Assembly (NCBI RefSeq): GCF_001718315.1
Contig: NZ_CP013363.1
Coordinates: 186,001-250,000 of the forward strand
Direction of reading: 5' to 3'
Origin: Burkholderia diffusa
GTDB taxonomy: Bacteria > Pseudomonadota > Gammaproteobacteria > Burkholderiales > Burkholderiaceae
DNA length: 64,000 nt
A program made the position numbers and the translations under genes. How positions within the stretch are numbered: the first letter of the stretch is position 1; every line of letters starts with the position of its first letter. A model generated the notes under the pieces. The model ran no database searches. It was not told where the DNA came from and saw only the letters and a program-made list of their open reading frames with translations. Of the stretch, positions 25,515 through 34,611 are shown piece by piece.

Positions 25515-25620
25515 CGATGGTCTCGCCAGACCGATTCGGCCGAACGCGCCACGGCAGCAGGCCGAGTGTGTTGACGCGTTCGCTTTCCGGGGGATGGAAA
25601 GCAGGCTACTCCCCAAAGAC
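25515..25620 (-). promoter_or_regulatory. yybP-ykoY manganese riboswitch
   Basis: Read on the minus strand, the conserved parts appear in order: TTTGGGGAGTAGCC (loop L1 region, 25604-25617), a paired arm around GCTTTCC...GGAAAGC, GCGTCAACACACTC, a second arm GGCC...GGCC region, and CTGGCGAGACC (loop L3 region, 25519-25529). These sequences form the Mn2+-binding core of this riboswitch class, which turns on export genes when manganese is high. It lies about 160 nt before the exchanger ATG, with the hairpin and small ORF between. Confidence 0.9.
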
Positions 25621-25770
25621 GAGGGGCAGTCTAGCCGAGAGGAATGCTTTCGGCAAGCATGCATGTGTGCCGCCTCGCTGTCGCGCGTTGCGACTGCCGT
25701 ACTCCGCTCCGTGGCGCCGCGCGCGCATGCGCACCCGCGTGCATGGCGGCATCGGCCGGACGACGTAGAA

Positions 25771-25809
25771 CTTACATCCATCTGTCTTTTGGTTACTAAA
25801 AACTGTCAT
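25771..25809 (+). promoter_or_regulatory. Possible Pho box upstream of the secreted nuclease
   Basis: CTTACAT (25771), CTGTCTT (25782), TTACTAA (25793) and CTGTCAT (25803) recur at about 11-bp steps with AT-rich spacers, resembling PhoB box half-sites (CTGTCAT plus 4 bp). The last step is 10 bp and one unit is poor, so the call is weak. It ends 48 bp before the nuclease ATG. Confidence 0.35.
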
Positions 25810-25856
25810 CGAGCGCCGCTAAGCTTTCGCCACCCTCACAACCGGGATTCCCCGTC

Positions 25857-27668
25857 ATGCGCTCGACAATCCGCCTGTTTGCCCCGCTATTGCTGCTGCC
25901 CACGCTTGCCGCACCCGTCTTCGCCGCCACCGCCGCTCCTGTCAGTCCGAACTGCGGCGGCAGCACGACGCCGATCGCCGACATCCAGGGGCCGGGCGCG
26001 CCGTCACCGCTCGCCGGCCAGAACGTGTCGATCGAAGCGGTCGTCACCGCCGACTTCGGCGGCACGGACGGCTTCGGCGGCTTCTTCGTCCAGCAGGCCG
26101 ACGCGCAGCGCCGCAATCAGCCGGGCGTGTCCGAAGGCCTGTTCGTCTATGCGCCGAAAGTGCGCGCGAAGGCCGGCGATCTCGTGCACGTGACCGGCAA
26201 GGTCGAGGAAAAATACGGGCAGACGCAACTCACGCTGTCGGGCGCGATCGCGGTGTGCGCGAACGGCCAGACGGTCACGCCCGCGACCCTCACGCTGCCG
26301 GTCGACAGCCCGAACGCATTCGCCGCGTACGAAGGGATGCGCGTGCGCCTGCCGCAAACGCTCACCGTCACCGAAAACTACGAGCTCGGCCGCTACGGCA
26401 GCGTGATGTTGAGCAACGGGCGCCTGCGCACGCCGACGAGCGTGGTGCCGCCGTCGCAGGCGCAGACGCAGATCGATGCGAACGCACGCAACCGGCTGGT
26501 CCTCGACGACGGCTCGAACAAGCAGAACCCGGCGACCGTGCCGTATCCGGCGCCGGAACTGTCGGCCGCGAACACGCTGCGCTCGGGCTACACAGTGCGC
26601 GACGTCGAAGGCGTGCTCGAGGTGCGCTATGGCGCATGGCGCGTGCAGCCGCTGCCGGGTGCGGCCGCGCCGACGTTCGACACGCGTTCGAATCCGCGTA
26701 CCAACGCCCCGGCACGCGATCCGAAATCGAACCTGCGCGTCGCGTCGTTCAACGTCCTCAACTATTTCAACGGCAACGGTCTCGGCGGCGGCTTCGATGA
26801 TCCGAACAACCGCGGTGCGAAGAACTACCAGGAATTCCAGCGCCAGGAAGCGAAGATCGTCAGCGCGCTGAAGGCGCTCGACGCCGACGTGATCGGCCTG
26901 ATGGAAATCCAGAACAACGGCTACGGCGAACTGAGCGCGGTGCGCCAGCTTGCCGCGAAGCTCGGCAGCAACTGGCGCGTTGTCGATCCGGGCACGTCGC
27001 GCCTGGGCGGCGACGCGATCGCCGTCGCGATGATCTACGACAGCCGCGCGGTCGAACCCGTCGGCCGCGCGTCGACGCTCGCGATCGACGACAAGAGCCG
27101 TCAGCCGCTCGCGCAGTCGTTCCGCCGGATCGGCGGCAAGCAGGCACTGACGATCGCGGTCAACCACCTGAAGTCGAAAAACTGCCCGGACGCGGCGAAC
27201 GACGACCTCGACCAGGGCGACGGCCAGGGCTGCTGGAACCCGACGCGCACGCGCGCGGCCGCGAAGCTGGCCGACTGGCTCGCCGGCACGCCGACGGGTG
27301 TCGCGGGGCAGGGCACGCTGCTGATCGGCGACTTCAACAGCTACACGTATGAAGACCCGATCCGCCTGCTCGAATCGCGCGGCTACCGCAACCTCGTGTC
27401 GCGCTGGATCGGCGCCAACGCGTACAGCTACGTGTACAACGGCGAAGCCGGCTACCTCGATCATGCGCTCGCGTCGCTGCCGCTCGCGTCGCACGTGAAG
27501 GCCGTGCACGAATGGCACATCAACGCGGACGAGCCGCTCGCGCTGCAGTACACGCTCGCGTACAAGTCGGCCGAGCAGCAGAAGACCTTCTATGCGCCGG
27601 ATGCGTATCGTTCGTCGGATCACGATCCGGTGCTGATCGATATCGCGCTGCCGGGCGGCGGGCGCTGA
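25857..27668 (+). CDS. ExeM/NucH-family extracellular endonuclease
   Basis: 603 aa secreted nuclease. A Sec signal peptide (MRSTIRLFAPLLLLPTLAAP, cut after VFAA near residue 23) leads into an OB-fold domain (residues about 30-270, with VSIEAVVTADF and FFVQQADAQRRN) and an endonuclease/exonuclease/phosphatase domain. The catalytic segments are VASFNVLNYFN, DVIGLMEIQNNG, LLIGDFNSYTYED and the closing SSDHDPVLIDIAL. Such enzymes degrade extracellular DNA for phosphate and nutrients or to dissolve biofilm. The gene is divergent from the manganese riboswitch and may be phosphate-regulated. Confidence 0.93.
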   Translation: MRSTIRLFAPLLLLPTLAAPVFAATAAPVSPNCGGSTTPIADIQGPGAPSPLAGQNVSIEAVVTADFGGTDGFGGFFVQQADAQRRNQPGVSEGLFVYAPKVRAKAGDLVHVTGKVEEKYGQTQLTLSGAIAVCANGQTVTPATLTLPVDSPNAFAAYEGMRVRLPQTLTVTENYELGRYGSVMLSNGRLRTPTSVVPPSQAQTQIDANARNRLVLDDGSNKQNPATVPYPAPELSAANTLRSGYTVRDVEGVLEVRYGAWRVQPLPGAAAPTFDTRSNPRTNAPARDPKSNLRVASFNVLNYFNGNGLGGGFDDPNNRGAKNYQEFQRQEAKIVSALKALDADVIGLMEIQNNGYGELSAVRQLAAKLGSNWRVVDPGTSRLGGDAIAVAMIYDSRAVEPVGRASTLAIDDKSRQPLAQSFRRIGGKQALTIAVNHLKSKNCPDAANDDLDQGDGQGCWNPTRTRAAAKLADWLAGTPTGVAGQGTLLIGDFNSYTYEDPIRLLESRGYRNLVSRWIGANAYSYVYNGEAGYLDHALASLPLASHVKAVHEWHINADEPLALQYTLAYKSAEQQKTFYAPDAYRSSDHDPVLIDIALPGGGR

Positions 27669-28476
27669 TTGCTGAATCGAATCCATGCATGACGGCGTGC
27701 GGCGTCGCCGCGCGTCGTCGCCCGGGCGGTGGCGCCGCCGCTCGCGCGGTCTCCCTCCCTCGGCCGTCACGAGCCCGATTCGGGAACGCTCCAATCCGAT
27801 CCGGAATGCGCGACGCGAATGATCGCGTCTCCAGTGCGAATACCCGCGTATTACGCATCAATACTGTTCGGCGTATTCGTGGTTTCATTCGGGCATCGAG
27901 TAAATAATTCCGTCGTGTGTCCCGGAAATAAATTGAATCGGTATTTTGTGGGTGATGTCTGTCTTTATTCAATGAATCGCGTCAATCGGCCCGGGATAAT
28001 TAAAATGAAAGAATAATCCTATCGATTTGAAGGGCTTTCGCACGCGCTGCCTGTATTGGAAAGGCGCCGCGTGAAATGCGTAAAACGGGCCGCATTTCAG
28101 CAATATTGATTCCCGGAACGTGCCAGGTTCGAACATTCGTTTTCTTTCAAATTCCAGACACTGATCGTCGTTCGCATCATAAGAGATTTTTTAATATCGG
28201 AATGATCTTTGACAACGCGGCGCAGCACCGCCTATTTTTGTGATGTCGTAAATTTTGGTAATACGATAAGTCGTCGAAACTGCAAGGGGGCGGCGTTCCC
28301 GCATCATTCTCCGCCAGCAGTTTGCTGTGTCTGTATCAAGTTCAGTGTCTCGAAGAAGTCCATTCCCCAACCGCCGTCTGCCGACCGTGCAACGCGAGTG
28401 GCGGGTATGCCTGCGCGTTTTTCGCCGGCGATGGCGGCCTGTGTGAAGCGATATCCGACCCAACACAAGGACCGAG
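27669..28476. other. 808-bp AT-richer intergenic region
   Basis: No convincing gene on either strand; frames that open here are short and show no coding bias. From about 27830 to 28290 the base composition drops well below the window average, with A/T runs such as GATTTTTTAAT near 28185-28196. This is probably the promoter and control region of the S10 peptidase gene. I see no defined operator, riboswitch or repeat. Confidence 0.5.
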
Positions 28477-30327
28477 ATGAAACCAGACAGAAGCAGTACC
28501 GGCAGCCGGCGCGAACGTCGCGTCCGGCTGGCCGGGCTAGGCGCAGTGACGGCCGTGACGCTCGCGCTCGCGGGCTGCGGCGGCGACGATTCGTCGTCGG
28601 TGGGCGCGTCGAGCCTCGCGCAAACTACCGCCAGCCAACAGGCCAGCGCGCAAGCTGCGGCCGGCAGCCAGTCGCCGACGGCAAACCAGCCTTACGTCGA
28701 CCCCGTCGCCTATTCGATGAACGCGACCGACGGCCTCGCACCCGCGCAGGTCTCGGAGAAGGCGGCAGTGATGCATTACCAGTGGAAATCCGGCGGCACG
28801 ACGGTCAACTACACGACGACCACCGGCCACCTGACCGCGCAGGACGCAAACGGTAACGCGGAAGCGTCGATGTCGTACGTCGCGTACACGGCGCCGAGCA
28901 CGAACGGTAAGCCGCGCCCCGTCACGTTCGTCTACAACGGCGGCCCCGGCTCGTCGTCGATCTGGTTGCGCCTCGGCTCGTTCGCACCGACGCGCGTCGC
29001 CACGCCCGATCCGCTGTTCGGCAACAACTGGCCGAACTATCCGCTCGTCGACAACGCGGAAAGCCTGATCGACACGACCGACCTCGTGTTCATCGACCCG
29101 CCTGGAACCGGGCTGTCGGAAGCCGTGCTGCCGAACACCAACCAGAAGTACTGGGGTTCGGACGCGGACGTCAACATCATGCGCGACTTCATCCAGCGCT
29201 ACCTGAACGTCAACAGCCGCGGCACGTCGCCGATCTATCTGTACGGCGAATCGTACGGCACGCCGCGTACCGACATGCTCGCGCTGGCGCTCGAATCGGC
29301 CGGCGTGCATCTGACGGGGATCGTGCTGCAGTCGTCGATCCTGAACTACTTCGCCGATGCTGTGGAGGCGGTGGCGATCACGCAGTCGACTGAAGGGCTG
29401 CTGCTCGACACCGATACCGTGGCCGGCTACCTGCCCGGCTATGCGGCGGTCGCGGCGTACTTCAACCAGGTGTCGCCGGCGCCGGTCAACCAGTATCTGT
29501 ATGCACTGCAGACCGAGTTGTTCACGACGCTGATCTACAACCAGTTGCAGCAGTACTCGCAATCGTGGGTGCTGAGCCAGCTCGGCATTCCGGATGCGCT
29601 CGGCACGCCGGTGTTCCCGAGCGATGCGACGCTGAAGCTGTGGTCGCTGCCGTCGAGCCTCACGCAGCAGGCGCTGCGCGGCTACTTCAACGCGAATCCG
29701 TTCGGCACGAGCCTGCTGCCCGGCACGACGATCGGCCGCTATGACGGACGCGTGTCGTTGCCGAACTCGGATCCGCGGCTGCAAGCGGACGGGGATCCGT
29801 CGGACATCCTGATCTCGCAGCCGTTCACGAACGCGCTCGCGACGCAGATGCCCGATTACCTCGGCTACACCGCGCCGAACGCGACCTACCTGCCGCTGAA
29901 CGACAACATCATCCAGGTGTGGGACTTCTCGCATGACGGCCAGCCGATGCCCGACACGATCCCCGATCTGCTCGGCGCGCTGCAGCTCAATCCGAAGCTC
30001 CAGGTGCTCGCGGAGAACGGCCTTCACGATCTGGCGACGCCGTTCTTCAACACCGAGAAGCAACTCGCGCGGCTGCAGACTGTGAAGGGCCTGAACCCGA
30101 AGCTGCAGGTGAACTTCTTCCAGGGCGGACACATGACGTACCTGGATGACGTGGCGCGTCCGCAGATGAAGCGCGACCTGAAGATCTTCTATCAGGGCAG
30201 GCGGATTCCGACCGCGCTGACGCTGCGCACGCTGCCGCCGCCGTGGCCGGACGAGAACCCGGCCGGCACGCCGACCGGCAGCGTGCCGGGCGCGACGGCT
30301 GCGACGACGCTGGCGGCGGCGCCGTAA
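28477..30327 (+). CDS. S10-family serine carboxypeptidase lipoprotein
   Basis: 616 aa. The N-terminus has a basic stretch, a hydrophobic helix and a lipobox LALAGC with the lipidated Cys at residue 34, so it should be anchored to a membrane on the outside of the cytoplasm. A Ser/Ala/Gln-rich linker follows. The alpha/beta-hydrolase core has the oxyanion segment FVYNGGPGSSS, the nucleophile Ser259 in GESYG, Asp518 in NGLHDLATPF and His552 in GGHMTY. It should remove C-terminal residues from peptides. A small EF-hand gene follows 44 bp later. Confidence 0.93.
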   Translation: MKPDRSSTGSRRERRVRLAGLGAVTAVTLALAGCGGDDSSSVGASSLAQTTASQQASAQAAAGSQSPTANQPYVDPVAYSMNATDGLAPAQVSEKAAVMHYQWKSGGTTVNYTTTTGHLTAQDANGNAEASMSYVAYTAPSTNGKPRPVTFVYNGGPGSSSIWLRLGSFAPTRVATPDPLFGNNWPNYPLVDNAESLIDTTDLVFIDPPGTGLSEAVLPNTNQKYWGSDADVNIMRDFIQRYLNVNSRGTSPIYLYGESYGTPRTDMLALALESAGVHLTGIVLQSSILNYFADAVEAVAITQSTEGLLLDTDTVAGYLPGYAAVAAYFNQVSPAPVNQYLYALQTELFTTLIYNQLQQYSQSWVLSQLGIPDALGTPVFPSDATLKLWSLPSSLTQQALRGYFNANPFGTSLLPGTTIGRYDGRVSLPNSDPRLQADGDPSDILISQPFTNALATQMPDYLGYTAPNATYLPLNDNIIQVWDFSHDGQPMPDTIPDLLGALQLNPKLQVLAENGLHDLATPFFNTEKQLARLQTVKGLNPKLQVNFFQGGHMTYLDDVARPQMKRDLKIFYQGRRIPTALTLRTLPPPWPDENPAGTPTGSVPGATAATTLAAAP

Positions 30328-30371
30328 ACGACGGACTCCTTGAGAAAAGGAACCCTCTATTCATCCATTGA

Positions 30372-30800
30372 ATGCGAGTGATCATGTCCCTAATCAATTT
30401 GATGCGGCGTATGTCTCCGTTGATCGTCCTCGGTGCCGTGATGAGCAGCGCCCATGCACTGCCGCCGCAGGCGGTGGCGCCGGTGAAGCTGCCGCGCGGC
30501 GGGCACGGCGTCGACGGTCCGTTCTTTCCGTCGACCCGCGTGGCGCCGGTGCTGCCGTCGACCGGCGCCACGCTTGAGCAGCAGGCGCAGAAGCGCGTCG
30601 ACGCCCGGCTCGGCGGCAACACGGTGCTGAGCAACGGCGCGGCGGTGACGAAAGCGCAGGCGCAGAGCAGCGGGCTGGGGTTCGTCGCGAAGCACTTCGA
30701 CGAGATCGATGCGAAACACACCGGTCGCGTGACGATGAGCGATGTGCGGCAGTTCATCCAGCAGCGGCAAGTGCAGGCGGAGCAGGAGCAGCAGGAGTGA
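30372..30800 (+). CDS. Small exported EF-hand-like protein
   Basis: 142 aa (138 if the ATG at 30384 is used). A signal peptide ends at SSAHA; the mature part is Pro-rich at first and then helical. An EF-hand-type calcium loop is visible near the C-terminus in FDEIDAKHTGRVTMSDV (Asp, Lys, Thr, Arg, Thr, Asp at the loop positions), preceded and followed by helices. The tail is Gln/Glu-rich. Placement behind the S10 peptidase suggests a periplasmic calcium-binding partner. The family is not otherwise recognised. Confidence 0.7.
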   Translation: MRVIMSLINLMRRMSPLIVLGAVMSSAHALPPQAVAPVKLPRGGHGVDGPFFPSTRVAPVLPSTGATLEQQAQKRVDARLGGNTVLSNGAAVTKAQAQSSGLGFVAKHFDEIDAKHTGRVTMSDVRQFIQQRQVQAEQEQQE

Positions 30801-30945
30801 CTGTATAGCGAGGTCGTGCGCGGGGCGGTGGCCGGTCCAGGCCGTCTCCCTGCGCGGGCGGTCTGCTTCCAACTCGCCGCGGCGCACGTTCGGCCGCGGC
30901 TTTCTTCATCAAGCCCGGTTCTTGCGCGAGCAACGCGACGCTGCG

Positions 30946-32004
30946 TCACGCATCGCGTGATCGAGGTTCGGCCTCCCGGTGCGCGTAACGTCGCACCGTC
31001 GCCGACGGCAACTCGCCGAACATCGCGCGGTAGTCCTGCGCGAAGCTGCTCAGGTGCCAGAAACCCCACTTCGTCGCGGCCGACGTCACGGATCCGCCGA
31101 GCCGCAGCTCGCGACGAACGTGATTCAGCCGGACCGCGCGCAGATACGCGATCGGATTCAGGTTGAGCGTGTCGTTGAACGCGTATTGCGCGGTACGCCG
31201 GCTGATGCCGAGCTGCACGCACAGTTCGGCGATCGACAGCGGACAAGTCGACGCATCCTGCAGCCGCTCCTGCACCGCGTTCACGAGCGACCAGTATTTC
31301 GTCGGTCGCGCCGGGAGGGTCTCCGCGTCGGGCGCGGGCACCGTCATCGCTTCGGAAATCGCATACAGCACGGTCCGCTCGAGCAGTTCGATGCGCTCCT
31401 GCGTCGCCACGTCGTCGATCGGCGTGCTTTTCGCCGCCGCGGCCATCGTGTGGCGCAGCAGGCCGCGCAAGCGGTCCGCGACCTGGGTCGTCATCGGGAT
31501 CAGCGGCGCGAAGGTGCGCGCGCGCAGCGACGCGGCGAGCGTGCGCATGGCTTCCGTCGACAGCTTGTCGGGTTCGATCTCGACGTTCACGAGCACGTGC
31601 CTGTCGGGCGAATAGAACTCGAACACGGGCTGGCTCGAGAATACGTGCAGGCTGTCGCGCCCGCTCTTCTCGCCGCACATGCGCGCATGGCCTTCGAGCT
31701 CCAGCGGCACGGCCACCGCGATGCGGTCCGACGGCACCGCGCCCTGTTGCAGGATCACCTTGTCGAGGTCCTCGACCAGGAGCCGGATGCCGCCGAGCGA
31801 CACGATGGACGACGAGCCATGAAACCGGCCGCCCGAGATCTGCGTGTAGTTGAGATCCCAACCGTCGAAGATCCGTGCCTGTTCCTCCACGTCGGTGAAC
31901 GCGCAGAACGCCACCGTTCGCGCAAACGGCGGGGCACCGGAAAAATCGCTCGGATCGGCGGACGGCGTCATCGGAGTCGGGAAGGGCGGGCCGGATCGAT
32001 GCAT
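30946..32004 (-). CDS. AraC-family transcriptional regulator
   Basis: 352 aa. The C-terminal AraC DNA-binding domain lies at residues about 250-340: LSIAELCVQLGISRRTAQYAF, AYLRAVRLNHVRRELRLG, and SVTSAATKWGFWHLSSFAQDYRAMFGELPS with the F-x-x-x-Y-R core. The N-terminal 240 residues are of the EutR/ThcR-like sensor kind but match no specific ligand class that I can name. It is divergent from the sugar-lactone oxidase and SDR genes and likely regulates them. Confidence 0.92.
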   Translation of the reverse strand: MHRSGPPFPTPMTPSADPSDFSGAPPFARTVAFCAFTDVEEQARIFDGWDLNYTQISGGRFHGSSSIVSLGGIRLLVEDLDKVILQQGAVPSDRIAVAVPLELEGHARMCGEKSGRDSLHVFSSQPVFEFYSPDRHVLVNVEIEPDKLSTEAMRTLAASLRARTFAPLIPMTTQVADRLRGLLRHTMAAAAKSTPIDDVATQERIELLERTVLYAISEAMTVPAPDAETLPARPTKYWSLVNAVQERLQDASTCPLSIAELCVQLGISRRTAQYAFNDTLNLNPIAYLRAVRLNHVRRELRLGGSVTSAATKWGFWHLSSFAQDYRAMFGELPSATVRRYAHREAEPRSRDA

Positions 32005-32230
32005 TGTAGCCGCTGCACGGACCGGTCAAAAACCCCGGCGGCCCGATTCTTCGAGCAAACCCTCGCTTGCCGAAATCCGATAGTGAAAAGCCGGCCGACG
32101 CAATACCTTTGGCACGAACGGACACAACGCAGCGCCTCGCGGCGGCGCCGCGAGGATTGCACTGCGTTGCCGGACGAATCGAACACGGCTGCCCGCGCGG
32201 TACCGGCGGCACACTTCTGGAGAGACGTCG

Positions 32231-33478
32231 ATGGAGCTTCCACGTGGCGGATTCTGGCGGAACTGGGTAGGCAATCAATCGTGCGTCGCCGCCCACATGG
32301 CGTCGCCAAGCAGCGAGGCGGAGATCGCCGAGCTGGTGCATGCCGCGACGAGCCAGGGCAAGAACGTCCGGTGCTCGGGATCGGGGCATTCGTTCACGCC
32401 GGTCGTCGCGACGAGCGGCCTGCTGCTGTCGCTGAAGGACTACCAGGGCATCGTCGCGGTCGACGCGCAGCGCAAGCGCGTCACGGTGAAGGCCGGCACG
32501 CGGATCAACGCGGTGACGCGTCATCTGAAGGACATCGGCTTCTCGCTCGTCAACCAGGGCGACATCGACTCGCAGGCCATTGCCGGTGCGCTCGCAACCG
32601 GCACGCACGGCACGGGGACGACGTTGAGCAATCTGTCGTCGCAGGTCGTCGGGATGCGGATCGTTCGCCCCGACGGATCGATCATGGAAGTGAGCGACAG
32701 GCAGGACCTCGACCTGCTGCATGCGACGCAGGTGAACCTCGGCCTGTTCGGCGTGGTGTCGGAGCTGACGCTTCAGGTGACCGATGCGTTCTGGCTGCAC
32801 GACCGCGTGTGGCGCGAGGATTTCGACGCGCTGATGGAAAAGTACGACGACCTCGCGGCCACGCACCGGCATTTCGGTTTCTTCTGGTGCCCGACGTCCG
32901 AAAGCCGCCACCTGTACTGCCTGCCCGACACCACGAAGGTATCGAACTCGAAGAAGGATTACGACGTGTGCGAAATCAAGGTGATGGACGTCACCGACGA
33001 ACGCACGTTCTTCGAAGGCGAGCACGAGAAGATCGCGTACAGCGCCGAGGTCTATGCGATCCACTACGTCGCGAACTTCCACGAACTCGAATACGCCGTG
33101 CCTGCCGAACACGGCAAGGACGCGCTGCGCCGCGTGCGCGACCTGATCCTCACGAAGCATCGGGACTGCATCTTCCCGGTCGAGTACCGTTTCACGAAGG
33201 GCGATCCGGCGTGGATCAGCCCGTTCAACAATCAGGACAGCGTGACGATTTCGTGCTCGGGCGGGCCGAACGGCGTCGACTACTGGCCGTTCCTGAAGGA
33301 CGTCGACGACATCCTGCGCGATTACGGTTCGCGTCCGCACTGGGGCAAGCTGCACTTCACGAACCGCGACGATGTGGATCGCTGGTTTACGAAGGCCGAA
33401 GCGTTCCGCGAACTGCGCCGCAGCGTGGACCCGGAAGGCCGTTTCCTCAACGATCATCTTCGGACGCTGTTCAGCTGA
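32231..33478 (+). CDS. FAD-linked sugar 1,4-lactone oxidase (ALO/GULO family)
   Basis: 415 aa. The N-terminal PCMH-type FAD domain has RCSGSGHSFTP around residues 47-56; His53 corresponds to the position that in some relatives bonds FAD covalently. QAIAGALATGTHGTG and the ALO domain end (HFTNRDDVDRWF, RRSVDPEGRFLNDHL) are typical of L-gulono/D-arabinono-1,4-lactone oxidases, which reduce O2 while oxidising aldono-lactones or sugar alcohols. No signal peptide. The SDR gene follows 33 bp downstream, so they form an operon. Confidence 0.9.
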   Translation: MELPRGGFWRNWVGNQSCVAAHMASPSSEAEIAELVHAATSQGKNVRCSGSGHSFTPVVATSGLLLSLKDYQGIVAVDAQRKRVTVKAGTRINAVTRHLKDIGFSLVNQGDIDSQAIAGALATGTHGTGTTLSNLSSQVVGMRIVRPDGSIMEVSDRQDLDLLHATQVNLGLFGVVSELTLQVTDAFWLHDRVWREDFDALMEKYDDLAATHRHFGFFWCPTSESRHLYCLPDTTKVSNSKKDYDVCEIKVMDVTDERTFFEGEHEKIAYSAEVYAIHYVANFHELEYAVPAEHGKDALRRVRDLILTKHRDCIFPVEYRFTKGDPAWISPFNNQDSVTISCSGGPNGVDYWPFLKDVDDILRDYGSRPHWGKLHFTNRDDVDRWFTKAEAFRELRRSVDPEGRFLNDHLRTLFS

Positions 33479-33511
33479 GCGGTCCGAACGAACCAGACTG
33501 GAGAACGACAC

Positions 33512-34291
33512 ATGAATGCGAAGATTGACGGGCGCCTGGCCGGCAAGGTCGCCATCGTGAGCGGCGGCGCGGGCGGATGCGGCGGCGCCGCGTCCGAACT
33601 GTTCGCCGCGCAGGGCGCGAAGGTGGCGATCATCGACCGCGACGGCGACGCCGCCGAAATGCTCGCATCGCGACTGCGCGATGCCGGCTTGCAGGCGATC
33701 GGCCTCGGCGCCGACGTGTCGAAGCAGTCGGACGTGCAGAAGGCGGTCGATGCCGCGCGCAGGCAGTACGGCAATGCGGACATTCTGTTCAATCATGCGG
33801 GCACGCTGATCGTCAAACCGTTTCTCGACATCGACGAGTCCGAATGGGACTGGTTGATGGGCGTGAACGTGAAGAGCATGTTCCTGATGACGAAGGCGGT
33901 CCTGCCGCAGATGCTGGAAAAGGGGCGCGGCAGCATCGTCTGCACGTCGTCGATCTCGGCCGTCTGCGCGACGCCCGGCGAGGTGCTGTATGACGCGACC
34001 AAGGGCGCGTGCCACATGTTCGCGCGGGCGATCGCCGTCGAATACCGCGATCGCGGCATCCGCTGCAACGCGCTGGCGCCCGGCTTCATCCGCACGCCGC
34101 ACGGGATGCGCGAGCTGAAGGATCTGCAGGCGATGGGCGTGGACGCCACCGAAGCGGCTATCGCGGTGCAGCAGGGCCGGCTGTGCGAGCCGTCGGAAGT
34201 GGCCGCGGCCGCGCTGTTCCTTGCGTCCGACGAATCGAGCTTCGTCAACGGCACGCATCTGTTCGTCGACAACTGTTTCTCCGCTGTTTAG
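33512..34291 (+). CDS. SDR-family oxidoreductase
   Basis: 259 aa classical short-chain dehydrogenase/reductase. The cofactor motif is VAIVSGGAGGCGGAASELF with Asp in AIIDRDGD suggesting NAD(H); NHAG is the second core motif. Catalytic residues are Ser near residue 147 (CTSSISAV), Tyr160 and Lys164 in YDATK, and PGFIRTP follows. Cytosolic, second gene of the lactone-oxidase operon and under the divergent AraC regulator. It may oxidise or reduce a sugar derivative; the substrate is inferred from its neighbour only. Confidence 0.92.
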   Translation: MNAKIDGRLAGKVAIVSGGAGGCGGAASELFAAQGAKVAIIDRDGDAAEMLASRLRDAGLQAIGLGADVSKQSDVQKAVDAARRQYGNADILFNHAGTLIVKPFLDIDESEWDWLMGVNVKSMFLMTKAVLPQMLEKGRGSIVCTSSISAVCATPGEVLYDATKGACHMFARAIAVEYRDRGIRCNALAPGFIRTPHGMRELKDLQAMGVDATEAAIAVQQGRLCEPSEVAAAALFLASDESSFVNGTHLFVDNCFSAV

Positions 34292-34354
34292 GCCCCGTAA
34301 TTCGCAGGAAGCGGAGGGGCGGGCACGAATTCTCCGGGAACGGCAGGTTCCGTC

Positions 34355-34391
34355 GAAGGTTCCGCAGCGATGCGGACCTTCGATTTTTTTT
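34355..34391 (+). terminator. Rho-independent terminator after the SDR gene
   Basis: Stem GAAGGT-T-CCGCA / TGCGG-ACCTTC with a GCGA loop and one bulged T, followed after GA by eight T residues. It ends the lactone-oxidase/SDR transcript. The remaining bases to 34611 form the upstream region of glyA; no other element was recognised there. Confidence 0.88.
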
Positions 34392-34611
34392 GCCGGTTCG
34401 CCGCGCGATGCGTCCTAGCGGATTGTCGTAATCCTTCTATCTGAACGAATTTGCGTCTGCTGGAATGGCAATGCCGAATCATCGTTCAGCCGGCATCGCG
34501 GGGCGGCATGGTCGATGACGTCATCGCGCGCGGGTCCAGCGCTCGGCTTCGCGGGTCCGGGCAAGTCCGGCATACCAGGGTCAATCCATCACTTTCTTTC
34601 GATCAATCATC

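Noticed and set aside
30047..34258. 1403-codon open frame on the minus strand
   Set aside because: It runs antisense through several clear genes; very high GC removes stop codons from shadow frames. Its sequence is Arg-rich and has no domain, apart from the part that belongs to the real AraC gene in another reading.
34292..34611. Glycine riboswitch upstream of glyA
   Set aside because: The conserved GGAGAG and GAAGGGGCAA cores are absent; the visible hairpin is the terminator of the preceding operon.
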